Assembly (NCBI RefSeq): GCF_003628125.1
Contig: NZ_RBZU01000001.1
Span: 1,025,793-1,089,792 of the forward strand
From: Pararobbsia silviterrae
Lineage (GTDB): Bacteria > Pseudomonadota > Gammaproteobacteria > Burkholderiales > Burkholderiaceae
DNA length: 64,000 nucleotides
Direction of reading: 5' to 3'
Part shown: piece after piece, positions 7,149-16,712 of the stretch
How positions within the stretch are numbered: position 1 is the stretch's first letter
Layout of the letters: each line of letters opens with the position of its first letter
The notes under the pieces: model-generated
Told to the model about the DNA's origin: nothing
The model's database searches: none
The model's input: only the letters and a program-made list of their open reading frames with translations
Program-made: the position numbers and the translations under genes

Positions 7149-8612
7149 ATGAAAACGCAAAGCAGAAGCTTGTACGGGTCGTGCGCGCCGCATGCGATGG
7201 TGCCCTGCGCAACGGCGGTTCTGATGGCGGTGTCCGGCGGCGCCTACGCGCAGTCGCTCGAGTCGCAAACGGTAGAGCAGAGGTTGGACATGTTGTCGCG
7301 GGTCGTCGAACAACAGCAGAAGGAGATCAAGTCGCTCGAAAACCATATCGTCGAGCTTGAAATGGCCCAGCGCGGGCGCGGCGAGCCGGGCTACGCGGCT
7401 TCGCAGTTCGGCGTGCAGAACGTCGACGGCGCCGCACCCGCCGACGGCATGGGCGTGCAGGTCGCGCAGGCCGACGCCGGGCCGTCCGTGCCCTATGGTT
7501 CGGGCGGCCCGGCGGCCGCGGGCGCCGCGGGCGCGGTCAACGGCGCGGCGCAGGGCACGGCGAACGGCGTGGCCGTCACGCCGAACGCATCGCCGGACAC
7601 CGGCGCGAATTCGGCGACGCCCACGATCGGCACCGACAACCAGGCGGCCGAGCCCGAACGCACGCAAAGCGAAGAGGCGGTCGTGCAGAAGGAACACGCG
7701 CCGCTCTTCGATCACAAGCTCACGATCGACCAGGGTCTGTCGTACACGTATTACGACCGTCGAGAACTCTCGCTCACGGGCTTTCTCGCCCTCGACGCGA
7801 TCTTCCTCGGCAATATCAATCTCGACCAGACCAAGGCGTCGCAATACCAATACGACGTCGACGTGCGCTACGGGCTCACGGACCGCATCAGCGTCGATCT
7901 CGATCTGCCGTACATGTACCGCAGCAGCACGTTCATCAGCGGCGGCGCGGGCGGCGCGTCGTCGACGTTGACCGATACGTCGGTCAACAGCAGCAATATC
8001 GGCGACGTGAATTTCGGCATCTACTACCAGGTCTTCAAGGAGACGAACGCGTGGCCCGACATCGTCGCGAGCCTGCGCGTCAAGAGCGACACGGGGACCT
8101 CGCCGTTCGGCATCAAGCTCGTGAGTCCCGACGCGGACAACAACAACCTCATCACGCCGACCCGATTGCCGACGGGTACCGGTATTTGGAATTTCACCGC
8201 CGGCGTCTCGGTCCTCAAAACCTACGATCCGGTGGTGCTATTCGGCAGCCTGTCCTATACCTATAACGTTGCGCGTTCGTTTGCCGACATCTCGTCGGTT
8301 CAGGGACAGGTCGAGCCCGCCAAGGTCAAGCTCGGCGACATCATCCAGGTCGGTGCGGGCGCGGCGATCGCGTTGTCCGACAAGACCTCGGCCAGTCTGT
8401 CGTTCACGACGGCGGTCGAGCCGGAAACGAAGATCGATTCGGGGTCGGGTTACGAAAAGGTGGCGGGAAGTCAGACCAATGCATCGACCATGAACTTCGG
8501 GCTCAACCAGGTCATCAACAAGCATTTGACGATCAATGGTTCGGTCAGTATCGGGCTCACGCCCGATGCGCCCAACTTCGTTGTCGGTTTGCGGTTCCCG
8601 TACACGTTTTGA
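7149..8612 (+). CDS. fapF: FapF-like outer-membrane amyloid secretion channel
   Basis: This is a 487-aa exported protein. ATG 7149 is preceded by a G-rich ribosome-binding site (GGGGGGAC) and gives a signal peptide ending AYA34. Residues 38-74 are a heptad coiled coil (QRLDMLSRVVEQQQKEI region). An Ala/Gly/Pro-rich linker runs to about 200. The remainder alternates like an outer-membrane beta-barrel and ends in Phe (LRFPYTF), the usual barrel terminus. Pseudomonas FapF is a barrel with an N-terminal trimeric coiled coil that gates export of fibre subunits, and this architecture agrees. It is followed after 21 bases by the second activator gene. Confidence 0.88.
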   Translation: MKTQSRSLYGSCAPHAMVPCATAVLMAVSGGAYAQSLESQTVEQRLDMLSRVVEQQQKEIKSLENHIVELEMAQRGRGEPGYAASQFGVQNVDGAAPADGMGVQVAQADAGPSVPYGSGGPAAAGAAGAVNGAAQGTANGVAVTPNASPDTGANSATPTIGTDNQAAEPERTQSEEAVVQKEHAPLFDHKLTIDQGLSYTYYDRRELSLTGFLALDAIFLGNINLDQTKASQYQYDVDVRYGLTDRISVDLDLPYMYRSSTFISGGAGGASSTLTDTSVNSSNIGDVNFGIYYQVFKETNAWPDIVASLRVKSDTGTSPFGIKLVSPDADNNNLITPTRLPTGTGIWNFTAGVSVLKTYDPVVLFGSLSYTYNVARSFADISSVQGQVEPAKVKLGDIIQVGAGAAIALSDKTSASLSFTTAVEPETKIDSGSGYEKVAGSQTNASTMNFGLNQVINKHLTINGSVSIGLTPDAPNFVVGLRFPYTF

Positions 8613-8633
8613 TTGCGACGAGAAGAGGCTATT

Positions 8634-10169
8634 GTGCGTGAATCCACTCACCTGACAACGGTGCACCCGGTCGCAAGCGCGGGTCTGCTCGACGGCCGGA
8701 TCGACCGGCCTTCGGTCGCGACCTCGGCCGACGACGGCGACGCGCCGTCCATCCGCGCGCAACTCACGAGCGTGGGCGGCACCGCGAAGACGCGCGAGGC
8801 GCTGCAATCGGAACGCAGCATGATCTATCTGTCGCGTCAGCCGCGCGACGATCTTGCCGACTATCTCGGCGAACATGGCTGGCGCGTGCAGTTCGCGCGC
8901 TCGGTCGCCGACGCCTCGCGTCTGATGCGCAGCGACGACGCGGCGGCCGGACTTGTCGATCTGTCGGGCGGATTTTCGAATCGCGACCTCGGCGCGCTCG
9001 AAGCCTGCCTGCGTCGCACGAATATCGGTTGGGTCGCGGTGACACCGTCCGTCCAGCTCGACGATCTCGGGTTGCGCCGGCTGATCCGCAACTACTGCTT
9101 CGATTATCTGAAGCAGCCGTGTTCGAACGAGGCGATCAATTTCGTGCTCGGCCACGCGTTCGGCATGATCACGCTCTGCGATTTCGATGTCGCGCAAAGT
9201 GTCGCCGCGACGAGCGACGACGAGATGGTCGGCACGTGCGACGCGATGCAGCAGCTGTTCCGGACGATCCGAAAGCTCGGCAATACCGACGCGTCGGTCT
9301 TTATCGCCGGAGAATCGGGTACGGGCAAGGAGCTGACCGCGCTCGCGATTCACGAGCGATCGGAACGCAAGAAGGCTCCGTTCGTCGCGATCAATTGCGG
9401 CGCGATCCCGCACCATCTGCTGCAGTCCGAACTGTTCGGCTATGAGCGCGGCGCGTTCACGGGGGCGAATCAACGCAAGATCGGCAGGGTCGAGGCGGCG
9501 GGTGGCGGCACGCTGTTTCTCGACGAAATCGGCGACTTGCCGCTCGAAAGCCAGGCCTCGCTGCTGCGTTTTCTGCAGGAGGGCAAGATCGAACGGCTCG
9601 GCGGCCGCGATTCGATCGCCGTCGACGTGCGGATCATCTCGGCGACGCACGTCGATCTCGATGTCGCCATGCACGAAGGACGTTTTCGCGCGGACCTGTT
9701 TCATCGGCTCTGCGTCGTGCGCGTCGATGAACCGCCGCTGCGCGCGCGCGGCAAGGACATCGAGATTCTCGCGCACCATGTGCTTCAGAAATTCAGAAGC
9801 GATAGCGCACGAAAGATTCGCGGCTTCACGGCTTCGGCCATCGAGGCGATGTACAACTACGGCTGGCCGGGCAATGTGCGCGAGATGATCAATCGCGTGC
9901 GCCGCGCGATCGTAATGGCCGAAGGACGGTTGCTGTCGGCCGAGGATCTCGGGCTCGACCACTTCACGAGCCAGCTTCCGATCACGCTCGCGCAAGCGCG
10001 TGAGGATGCCGAGCGCAAGGCGATCGAGCAAGCGTTGCTGCGCCACCGGCATCGACTCAATGAGGCCGCGATGGACCTTGGGATTTCGCGCGTGACCTTA
10101 TATCGTTTAATGGGTTCGCACGGCTTGAGGGACACCGATGAACGGACATTTGACGAAGAGCCCGACTGA
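8634..10169 (+). CDS. VpsR-like sigma-54-dependent activator (second of the fap pair)
   Basis: This is a 511-aa enhancer-binding protein. GTG 8634 is chosen for the upstream AGAAGAGG; a TTG at 8613 abuts the fapF stop. An extra 50-odd residues precede a VpsR-type receiver-like domain. The AAA+ domain has Walker A GESGTGKE (226-233) and GAFTGA (273-278), and a Fis-type helix-turn-helix ends the protein (NEAAMDLGISRVTLYRLM). It is closely similar along its length to the divergent activator at 117-1496, so the two arose by duplication. Placed 21 bases after fapF, it would be co-transcribed with the operon it may control, forming a feedback loop. Confidence 0.88.
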   Translation: MRESTHLTTVHPVASAGLLDGRIDRPSVATSADDGDAPSIRAQLTSVGGTAKTREALQSERSMIYLSRQPRDDLADYLGEHGWRVQFARSVADASRLMRSDDAAAGLVDLSGGFSNRDLGALEACLRRTNIGWVAVTPSVQLDDLGLRRLIRNYCFDYLKQPCSNEAINFVLGHAFGMITLCDFDVAQSVAATSDDEMVGTCDAMQQLFRTIRKLGNTDASVFIAGESGTGKELTALAIHERSERKKAPFVAINCGAIPHHLLQSELFGYERGAFTGANQRKIGRVEAAGGGTLFLDEIGDLPLESQASLLRFLQEGKIERLGGRDSIAVDVRIISATHVDLDVAMHEGRFRADLFHRLCVVRVDEPPLRARGKDIEILAHHVLQKFRSDSARKIRGFTASAIEAMYNYGWPGNVREMINRVRRAIVMAEGRLLSAEDLGLDHFTSQLPITLAQAREDAERKAIEQALLRHRHRLNEAAMDLGISRVTLYRLMGSHGLRDTDERTFDEEPD

Positions 10170-10491
10170 GCCGCGCACGCGCCGCCGCCGTGCGTCGGCC
10201 GTCGCGCCGCACGCGCGCGTCGCGAGCGTGACGATATTCGCGCATCCCGCGCTCCCGGCGGACGGCGATGCCGCGCGCGGCTTCAGCGGCGTCATGTCGC
10301 GCGTCTGCGAGATGGTCTGGCCCGTGTGGCCCGACACGGCGTCGAGCGAGCATGGCGCCGATCTCGCCGTCGGCGACCGGTCGATGCTCGGCATCGGCGC
10401 ATGCGGCACGGCGGTGTCGCGTCATGCGATGCTCGAGCGCACGCCGATGGCGCCCGTCGACCGCCGGCGCGCGGACTGCGCGCCGATCTGA
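10138..10491 (+). CDS. Hypothetical protein overlapping the activator gene
   Basis: This is a 117-aa open frame with no recognised domain or signal peptide. Support comes from a ribosome-binding site (GAGGG, 7 bases before ATG 10138) and from G/C in about nine of ten third codon positions, the bias of real genes here. It overlaps the end of the activator gene by 32 bases in another frame. The N-terminus is very basic (RTRRRR). It could be a small translationally coupled protein or a chance frame in GC-rich DNA. Confidence 0.42.
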   Translation: MNGHLTKSPTEPRTRRRRASAVAPHARVASVTIFAHPALPADGDAARGFSGVMSRVCEMVWPVWPDTASSEHGADLAVGDRSMLGIGACGTAVSRHAMLERTPMAPVDRRRADCAPI

Positions 10492-10647
10492 CCGGTCTCG
10501 CGGCGCGGCGATGCGGTCACCGCAGCGGCGTGTTCGGCGCCGTGATGGCGGTGGAGCGGCAGGGTGGCTTCGGCCGCGCATCGCATCACGACGCGCGGGC
10601 GCGGCGTAGAATGCCGGCTCTGCTCACTTACGCATCGTGTCGGCTTC

Positions 10648-11145
10648 ATGACCCGTCTGATCCTGATCGTCGCGCGCGCCCGGAACGGCGTGATCGGCCG
10701 CGACAACCAGTTGCCCTGGCATCTGTCCGAAGACCTCAAGTTTTTCAAGCGCACGACGATGGGCGCGCCCGTCATCATGGGTCGCAAGACGCATGAGTCG
10801 ATCGGCCGCGCGTTGCCCGGACGGCGCAATCTCGTCGTCACGCGCGATCCCTCGCGCCGCTTCGACGGCTGCGAGACGGTCGGCGGCCTCGCCGAGGCGC
10901 TGGCGGCATGCGAACGCGAGGGCGTCGCGGATGCTTATCTGATCGGCGGCGCGGAGCTCTATCGCGAAGGGATCGATCGCGCCGACGCGCTCGTGATCAC
11001 GGAAATCGAACGCGACGTCGAAGGCGACGCGACGTTCGCGGCGCCCGATCCCGCGGTCTGGCGTGAGGTCTCACGCGAATATCCGGCGTCGACGGCGCCC
11101 GATGCGTGGCCCTATTCGTGGGCCCGCTACGCACGCCGTGCGTGA
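10648..11145 (+). CDS. folA: Dihydrofolate reductase
   Basis: This 165-aa enzyme makes tetrahydrofolate from dihydrofolate with NADPH. The start at ATG 10648 aligns with the family N-terminus ([20 protein letters not shown]). Family residues are visible: the LPWHL segment, the substrate carboxylate Asp29 in SEDLKFFK, the [15 protein letters not shown] block and the GGAELY NADPH loop. Length is typical of chromosomal type I enzymes. It converges on pmbA, with 66 bases between stop codons. Confidence 0.95.
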   Translation: MTRLILIVARARNGVIGRDNQLPWHLSEDLKFFKRTTMGAPVIMGRKTHESIGRALPGRRNLVVTRDPSRRFDGCETVGGLAEALAACEREGVADAYLIGGAELYREGIDRADALVITEIERDVEGDATFAAPDPAVWREVSREYPASTAPDAWPYSWARYARRA

Positions 11146-11211
11146 ACGGCGTGCCGGCCCGGCGACATTGACGGGCGTTGTTGACCCGCTTGCCGACCCG
11201 CACCGACCCGC

Positions 11212-12570
11212 TTACTGACCCGCGATCGTCATCTGCTCGATGAGTACCGAGCCCGTCTGTTTCGTGCCGCGCACGATCGTGTCGGCGCCGATCGCGACGA
11301 TATGCCGGAACATGTCCTGCAGCGTGCTCGCGACCGTGATTTCCTCGACCGGATACTGGATCTTGCCGTTCTCGACCCAGAAGCCCGCCGCGCCGCGCGA
11401 GTAGTCGCCCGTCACGTAGTTGACGCCCTGGCCCATGAGTTCGGTCAGCAGCAGGCCCGTGCCGAGCTTGCGCAGCATCGCTTCGAAATCGTCGTCGTCG
11501 CGCGTGAGCCGGCTGCGCAGCGCCAGATTGTGCGAGCCGCCCGCGTTGCCCGTCGTTTTCATGCCGAGCTTGCGTGCCGAGTACGTCGAGAGGAAATACC
11601 CCTGCACGACGCCCGCGTTGACGACGTCGCGCCGGTGCGTGCGCACGCCTTCCTCGTCGAACGGCGAGCTGCCCATCGCGCGTGCGACATGCGGATCTTC
11701 GACGATGTCGATGTGCGGTGCGAATACGGGCTTGCCGAGGCTGTCGACGAGAAAGCTCGTCTTCCGATAGAGCGCGCCGCCGCTCGTGGCCTGCACGAAC
11801 GCGCCGAGCAGCCCCGCCGCGAGCGGCGCCTCGAACAGCACGGGGCACTTGCGCGTGTCGAGCCGTCGCGCGCCCAGTCGCGCGAGCGCGCGTTCGGCCG
11901 CGTAGCGGCCCACGGCTTCGGGTTTCGCGAGCGTGTCGGCGCTGCGCTGCGATGTGTACCAATCGTCGCGTTGCATATTGCGGCCCGAGCCCGCGATCGG
12001 CGCGCACGAGACGAAATGACGCGAGAACGGATAGCCCGCGGAGAAACCGCGCGTGGTCGCGAGCACGAATTGCGAATGCTGGGCCGAGACGCTCGCGCCT
12101 TCGCTGTTCTTGATCGTGCTCGACGTGTCGAACGCCGCGCGCTCCGCGCGCCGTGCGATCTCGACAGCCTCGTCGGCCGACACCGGCCACGGATGGAACA
12201 GGTCGAGGTCGCGCGGCTGCGTTTCAAGCAATTCGGTCTCGGCGAGACCCGCGCAATCGTCTTCGGCCGTGAAACGCGCGATGTTGTACGCGGCCGCGAC
12301 GGTGTCGCGCAGCGCGGCCGGCGAAAAATCCGACGTGCTCGCGTTGCCGCGCTTCTGTCCGATGAACACCGTGACGCCGACCATCTTGTCGCGGTTGTGC
12401 TCGATCGTCTCGACCTCGCCGCGGCGCACGGTGACCGAGAGGCCGTCGCCTTCGGACAATTCGGTCGCGGCGTCGGTCGCGCCGAGGGATTGGGCGTGCC
12501 GCAGGATGTCCGCGGCGATTTCTTTGAGCTGGTCCTGTGTATGCGGGAAGTAACGCGGGGGCGCGGACAT
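11212..12570 (-). CDS. pmbA: Metalloprotease-like TldE/PmbA
   Basis: This 452-aa protein of the TldD/TldE family pairs with TldD in the cytosol to process modified peptides and degrade CcdA. TldE lacks the catalytic HExxH of TldD, and none is seen here. Family hallmarks are the N-terminal [19 protein letters not shown] segment, SGNAGGSHN-like [10 protein letters not shown] and the closing [14 protein letters not shown]. The start at 12570 follows AAGGAG with rather wide spacing; an earlier ATG about ten codons upstream is possible. It is divergent from darP, a conserved pairing in Burkholderiales. Confidence 0.94.
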   Translation of the reverse strand: MSAPPRYFPHTQDQLKEIAADILRHAQSLGATDAATELSEGDGLSVTVRRGEVETIEHNRDKMVGVTVFIGQKRGNASTSDFSPAALRDTVAAAYNIARFTAEDDCAGLAETELLETQPRDLDLFHPWPVSADEAVEIARRAERAAFDTSSTIKNSEGASVSAQHSQFVLATTRGFSAGYPFSRHFVSCAPIAGSGRNMQRDDWYTSQRSADTLAKPEAVGRYAAERALARLGARRLDTRKCPVLFEAPLAAGLLGAFVQATSGGALYRKTSFLVDSLGKPVFAPHIDIVEDPHVARAMGSSPFDEEGVRTHRRDVVNAGVVQGYFLSTYSARKLGMKTTGNAGGSHNLALRSRLTRDDDDFEAMLRKLGTGLLLTELMGQGVNYVTGDYSRGAAGFWVENGKIQYPVEEITVASTLQDMFRHIVAIGADTIVRGTKQTGSVLIEQMTIAGQ

Positions 12571-12666
12571 GGTCGATGGGTTCTCCTTGATGCACGCGAT
12601 CATAGCAAGGCTTGGCGCAAAGGTCCCGAAGCCGTCGCGGCGCGCGTGCGGCGTACAATACGCGGC

Positions 12667-13287
12667 ATGACGCAAAGACCCCGAACCCTCCCCGCCTCCC
12701 GTTCGCCGCGCGACGACGAGGACGATCCCTACGACGGCCGCCCGAGCAAGTCGCAGCTCAAGCGCGAGATGCAAGAATTGCAGGTGCTCGGCGCGGAACT
12801 CGTCGCGCTCTCGAAGGACGCGCACAAGAAAATGCCGCTGCCCGAGAACCTCGACGAGGCCGTGCGCGAGGCGCGGCGCATCACGGATCACGAAGGCAAG
12901 CGGCGTCAGCTTCAGTATGTCGGCAAGGTCATGCGGTCGCTGCACGACGAGGAAGTCCAGAAAATCCGCGCGGCGCTCGACGCCTACAACGGCGTCAGCA
13001 AGGCCGAGACCGTCCGGCTCCATGCGATCGAGCGCTGGCGCGAGCGCCTGCTTGCCGATGATGCGGTGCTGACCGAATTCGTCGCGAAGTATCCGTCGGC
13101 CGACGTGCAGACGGGACGCAACCTGATCCGCAGCGCGCGGCGCGATCAGCAGCAGCAACGCCCGCCCAAGCATTTCCGCGAACTGTTCCACTGGATCAAG
13201 GCCGCGCAGGACGAAGCGGGTGCGTCAGCCGGGGAGGCGTCCGACGTCTCTGCGACGGACCACGAGGACGACGATGGCGAGTACTGA
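12667..13287 (+). CDS. darP: Ribosome assembly factor DarP (YjgA, DUF615)
   Basis: This 206-aa basic, helical protein acts in late 50S subunit assembly. DUF615 features are visible: the [16 protein letters not shown] entry segment, a central LRQLQYVGK-like [12 protein letters not shown] block and the [10 protein letters not shown] signature near the C-terminus. The tail is acidic (DHEDDDGEY). ATG 12667 leaves a 96-base divergent spacer to pmbA. The last 14 bases overlap mog in another frame, which suggests coupled translation. Confidence 0.93.
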   Translation: MTQRPRTLPASRSPRDDEDDPYDGRPSKSQLKREMQELQVLGAELVALSKDAHKKMPLPENLDEAVREARRITDHEGKRRQLQYVGKVMRSLHDEEVQKIRAALDAYNGVSKAETVRLHAIERWRERLLADDAVLTEFVAKYPSADVQTGRNLIRSARRDQQQQRPPKHFRELFHWIKAAQDEAGASAGEASDVSATDHEDDDGEY

Positions 13288-13933
13288 GCCGCCGTCGGAC
13301 GCGGAGGCGGCATCGAGCGCGACGCGTGCGGAGCCGACCGACGCGCCTGCGCGGCGCGCGCTGCGCGTCGGACTCGTCTCGATCAGCGATCGCGCGAGTG
13401 CGGGCGTCTATGAGGACAAAGGCATTCCGGGCCTCGTCGAATGGCTCGGCGCCGCGCTCACGAGCCCGTGGACGCATGAGACCCGCTTGATTCCCGACGA
13501 ACGCGAGACGATACGCGCGACGCTCGTCGAGCTGGTCGATGTCGCGCGCTGTGACCTCGTGCTCACGACGGGCGGCACGGGTCCCGCGCGGCGCGACGTG
13601 ACGCCCGAGGCGACGCTCTCGGTCGCGACCAAGGAGATGCCGGGATTCGGCGAACAGATGCGCCAGATCAGCCTGCGTTTCGTGCCGACCGCGATCCTCT
13701 CGCGGCAAGTCGCGGCGATTCGCGAGATCGACGGCCATGCGGCGTTGATCGTCAATCTGCCGGGGCAGCCCAAGTCGATTCGCGAGACGCTCGAAGGGCT
13801 GCGCGACGCCGACGGCGCGTCGATCGTGCCGGGCATCTTCGCCGCCGTTCCGTACTGCATCGACCTCATCGGCGGTCCGTATATCGAGACCGACGCGCGC
13901 GTGGTCACGGCGTTTCGACCCAAGAAGAAGTAA
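13274..13933 (+). CDS. mog: Molybdopterin adenylyltransferase
   Basis: This 219-aa MogA-type enzyme adenylates molybdopterin before molybdate insertion. After a 28-residue Ala/Glu/Asp-rich leader the MoaB/Mog fold starts at [21 protein letters not shown]. The nucleotide-binding [16 protein letters not shown] motif and the closing [14 protein letters not shown] are typical. ATG 13274 overlaps darP by 14 bases. The product would serve molybdenum enzymes such as the xanthine dehydrogenase encoded at 55-59 kb. Confidence 0.93.
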   Translation: MASTEPPSDAEAASSATRAEPTDAPARRALRVGLVSISDRASAGVYEDKGIPGLVEWLGAALTSPWTHETRLIPDERETIRATLVELVDVARCDLVLTTGGTGPARRDVTPEATLSVATKEMPGFGEQMRQISLRFVPTAILSRQVAAIREIDGHAALIVNLPGQPKSIRETLEGLRDADGASIVPGIFAAVPYCIDLIGGPYIETDARVVTAFRPKKK

Positions 13934-13974
13934 CGCGAGGCGGGCGCGCACGGGTGCGCGTTTGCGCCGGCCAT

Positions 13975-13997
13975 AAAAAAACCCGCTCGAAAGCGGG
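13975..13997 (-). terminator. Intrinsic terminator of the small Cas2-like-fold gene
   Basis: Read on the minus strand, the stem CCCGCT/AGCGGG (loop of four, 13982-13997) is followed by seven T residues. It lies about 70 bases past the stop of the gene at 14066-14332, and only on this strand is the T-tract on the correct side. Confidence 0.8.
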
Positions 13998-14065
13998 GTC
14001 GTTCCATGCGGGCCGAGGTCCGGCCTGAACGTGTCGCGTGCGCGGGTCGGGCCGCGCGGCGCCGA

Positions 14066-14332
14066 TCAATCCTCGAACAAGGCGTTCAACGAAGCCGCGG
14101 CTTCGCTATCGACCGTGTTGAACGTGACCGACGTGGCTTCGAAGATATAGTGCGTCGCATACTTGCCGAGTCGCTGAACGATCTCTTCCTGCACAAGTTC
14201 CGGCGCGATCTCGAGTTTGAGATACCAGGCGGTTGATGAAAGCCGAGTCTGGAACGCGCCGTACTCGGACATGATCGCGTCGAAGTCGTGAGCGTCCTGA
14301 TCGCGGCAGACGATGACGAGGTTACCCTTCAT
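14066..14332 (-). CDS. Small alpha/beta protein, SinR/Cas2-like fold
   Basis: This is an 88-aa conserved-looking protein of unknown function. The pattern of a short strand (NLVIVCRD), a helix with DFDAIM, then GAFQTRLSSTAWYLKL and a later helix (ELVQEEIVQRL) recalls SinR-family and Cas2-like ferredoxin folds, but no CRISPR genes are nearby and catalytic residues cannot be judged. The start at 14332 is preceded by AGGAGG on the minus strand, and an intrinsic terminator follows, so it is its own transcription unit. Confidence 0.7.
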   Translation of the reverse strand: MKGNLVIVCRDQDAHDFDAIMSEYGAFQTRLSSTAWYLKLEIAPELVQEEIVQRLGKYATHYIFEATSVTFNTVDSEAAASLNALFED

Positions 14333-14405
14333 GCGCGCCTCCTATAGCCGGTTGTGAAGACTGATGATAACCGGTCCGGCACGGATGCGCGCAAGACCCC
14401 GGCGC

Positions 14406-16244
14406 TCAGACGGTCGCGCGGGTTTCGGGCGTGTGGCTCTCGGGCGTGTGGCTCTCGGACGTGCGGGTATCCGACATGCGGGTCTCCGACGGACGGTTTT
14501 CGGCCGCGCGGCTCTCGGCCGCGTTCGCGCGCGAATCGGCGCCTGTCTGCGTATCGAATACCACCGATCGATTGCGGCCGCGGGCCTTGGCGAGATAGAG
14601 CGCCTGGTCGGCGCGCGAGAGCAGGCGCTCGGGCGTGTCGTTGCGGATCGCCGTCGCGATGCCGAGGCTCACGCTGAGACCGACGTCGTCGGGAATCGAT
14701 TTGGGCCGCGCGCGCCGGAATTCGATCCGGATCGCCTCGGCCACGCGCTCGGCTTGGCCGGGCGGCGCGCCGGGCATCAGGATGCCGAACTCCTCGCCGC
14801 CCAGACGGCCGACCGAGTCGCCGACGCGCAGCACGCGCTCGCAGACGGACAGGAAGTACTCGAGCGCGCGGTCGCCCGTCGCGTGGCCGCAGCGGTCGTT
14901 GATCTGCTTGAAGTGGTCGAGATCGGCGATCGCGACCGTCAACGGCGCGCGCGAAAGCTGCGAGGCGCGCATTTGCGTCGACAGCAAATCGAGGAAGTAG
15001 CGACGCGAGAGCGCGCCGGTCAGCGAGTCGTAGCGTGCTTCATCGGAGAGCCGCGCGTTGGCTTGCTTGAGTTGGTCGGCCATGTCCCGCGTGTTGTGGT
15101 GCAGGTGCCGCTCGCGGTAATACGAGAGCGCGAGCACGATGCCGACGGTCATCACGCTGAGCACCGCGAGGAAGATCAGGAAGCGATTGCGCCGGAACGT
15201 CGCGCGCGCGTCGTCCCAGACGTCGAGCGGCGCGATGAGACCCGCCGAGAGGCCGGCGTGCTCGGCCTTCCTGACTTCGAGCAGCGACGGCGGACCGTTT
15301 TCGATCGACACGAGTTCGTTGGCGATCTCGGCCGGCAGCCAGGGCGCGAGCGCATGCACGCGCGCGCCCTCCGAACTGACGGTCAGTGTCGGGAAGATCT
15401 GCTGGGCGTACGTGATCGCGCGCATCTCGCGCGACATGGTCAGCACGGACGCGCCGGGCAAGGCGTAGAGCTCGAGCGACGGATCCTGCGCGAGCACGAT
15501 GACGCCGTTCTGGTCGGCGATGAAGGCGCCGGGCTGCGCGACCCAGTGGCGCGCGCGGCTCGTATTGAGCTTGCCGACGATGGCGCCGATGACGGTGTTG
15601 TTCAAAATGACCGGCGCGGTGACGTAGATGCCGGGCCGGCCCGTCGTATGTCCGCGCGCAAAACCGATCGTCGTCGTACCCGTCGCGATCGCGCCCATGT
15701 ACGGGCGGTCCGCGACGTCGTCACCGACGAATGACGTGACGGTTTTCGCGTTGCTCGCCGCGATGCAGAGTCCGTCGCGCGTGACGACCCAGACCGCGTC
15801 GATATCGGCCAGATCGCTGACGCGTTGCAGGAAGGCATTGAGCGGCGCGAGCTGGGGATTGCTTTCGAGGCTCTCGCGGCGCGCATCCTCCGATAGGGTG
15901 CGCATTGCCGCGAGCGAGAGCGCCGAATTGGGTACGAGCGTGTCGCGGATGAACGGCGTCGCGGCGACGGTTGTCGGAATGCCGCGCAGCAACGCGAGGT
16001 CGCCGTCGAGCGACTGCGCGACGCTCTCGGCGACGGCCGAGGCGATCTGCACGCGCGCCTCGGCCGTCGCGCCGAGTTCGTTTCGGGCGAGCCGATTCGC
16101 GAGGTCGTCGGCGACCCACCAGCTCGATACGATCAACGCGCCCGCGGCGAGCAAGCCGGCAAGGCGCACGAGGCTGCGCCTCACGGCGGGGCGAGCCGGA
16201 AGCGTGACGAAACGGGGCAGGCGAGGGCGGGCGAGATGCCGCAT
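14406..16244 (-). CDS. Membrane-bound diguanylate cyclase (GGDEF)
   Basis: This 612-aa enzyme makes cyclic di-GMP from GTP. Transmembrane helices at about 26-45 and 350-373 enclose a periplasmic sensor of the Cache/CHASE type. A GGDEF domain follows, with active-site GGEEF near residue 482 and an RVGD inhibitory site (RxxD) five residues before it, so product inhibition is expected. The C-terminal tail is a pentapeptide tandem repeat (RPSET RMSDT RTSES HTPES). ATG 16244 is preferred to a TTG at 16277, though neither has a strong ribosome-binding site. It could feed signal to the VpsR-like activators, which is inference only. Confidence 0.9.
   Translation of the reverse strand: MRHLARPRLPRFVTLPARPAVRRSLVRLAGLLAAGALIVSSWWVADDLANRLARNELGATAEARVQIASAVAESVAQSLDGDLALLRGIPTTVAATPFIRDTLVPNSALSLAAMRTLSEDARRESLESNPQLAPLNAFLQRVSDLADIDAVWVVTRDGLCIAASNAKTVTSFVGDDVADRPYMGAIATGTTTIGFARGHTTGRPGIYVTAPVILNNTVIGAIVGKLNTSRARHWVAQPGAFIADQNGVIVLAQDPSLELYALPGASVLTMSREMRAITYAQQIFPTLTVSSEGARVHALAPWLPAEIANELVSIENGPPSLLEVRKAEHAGLSAGLIAPLDVWDDARATFRRNRFLIFLAVLSVMTVGIVLALSYYRERHLHHNTRDMADQLKQANARLSDEARYDSLTGALSRRYFLDLLSTQMRASQLSRAPLTVAIADLDHFKQINDRCGHATGDRALEYFLSVCERVLRVGDSVGRLGGEEFGILMPGAPPGQAERVAEAIRIEFRRARPKSIPDDVGLSVSLGIATAIRNDTPERLLSRADQALYLAKARGRNRSVVFDTQTGADSRANAAESRAAENRPSETRMSDTRTSESHTPESHTPETRATV
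14411..14530. repeat. 15-bp tandem repeats in the cyclase gene tail
   Basis: Eight units of 15 bp in register encode the pentapeptide repeats of the cyclase C-terminus. Two adjacent copies (14426-14455) are identical and others diverge to about half identity. Units of three codons times five keep the frame, so copy number can vary without breaking the gene. Confidence 0.8.
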
Positions 16245-16712
16245 GGGTCCGGTGCGCGCGCAGCGTGCGCAGAGCAATAATCGGCTATAACGGCGCCGCC
16301 TCCGAATACTTTATATAAGCGCATGTGTGCATTCGTTCGGGATCTATTTTTTTTCGGAGATATTCTGCAACAGGCGTTGCGACGTAATTCCGGAGCCGAA
16401 CGGTAATGGGCGTAAATCGCCGATTCGCCTCGAGTTGAATACCGATTAATCCCATCGCAGTGATTAATTCGCGGCGCCGCGGTATTTGAAAATATCGGGT
16501 TTTCACGCGTTGCGCGCGAGCGGCGCCGAGGCGCGAGATGCGGATGTCGGCGAGGGTGTCGATACGGCGCGCTCCAGTTACCTTGCGACGGCTTGCGAAA
16601 GCCTTGCGTGCGCGGGCGAGCGCCGAATGTTGCATTGCGGCGCGCCGGTGTGGCAAAGGTTGTAACTGTCACATGGGTTGTAGTAGTGTCGTGCCTCTCG
16701 ACAGGAGCGGCC
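16245..16712. other. Divergent spacer between the cyclase and the ABC transporter
   Basis: These 468 bases are AT-richer than the flanks, with a T8 run near 16350, and hold no frame with coding bias. They presumably carry the promoters of both divergent units. No operator or riboswitch could be recognised. Confidence 0.5.

Noticed and set aside
14066-14332. Cas2 of a CRISPR system
   Set aside because: Only a fold-level resemblance. No Cas1, no repeats and no spacer array are present in the window.
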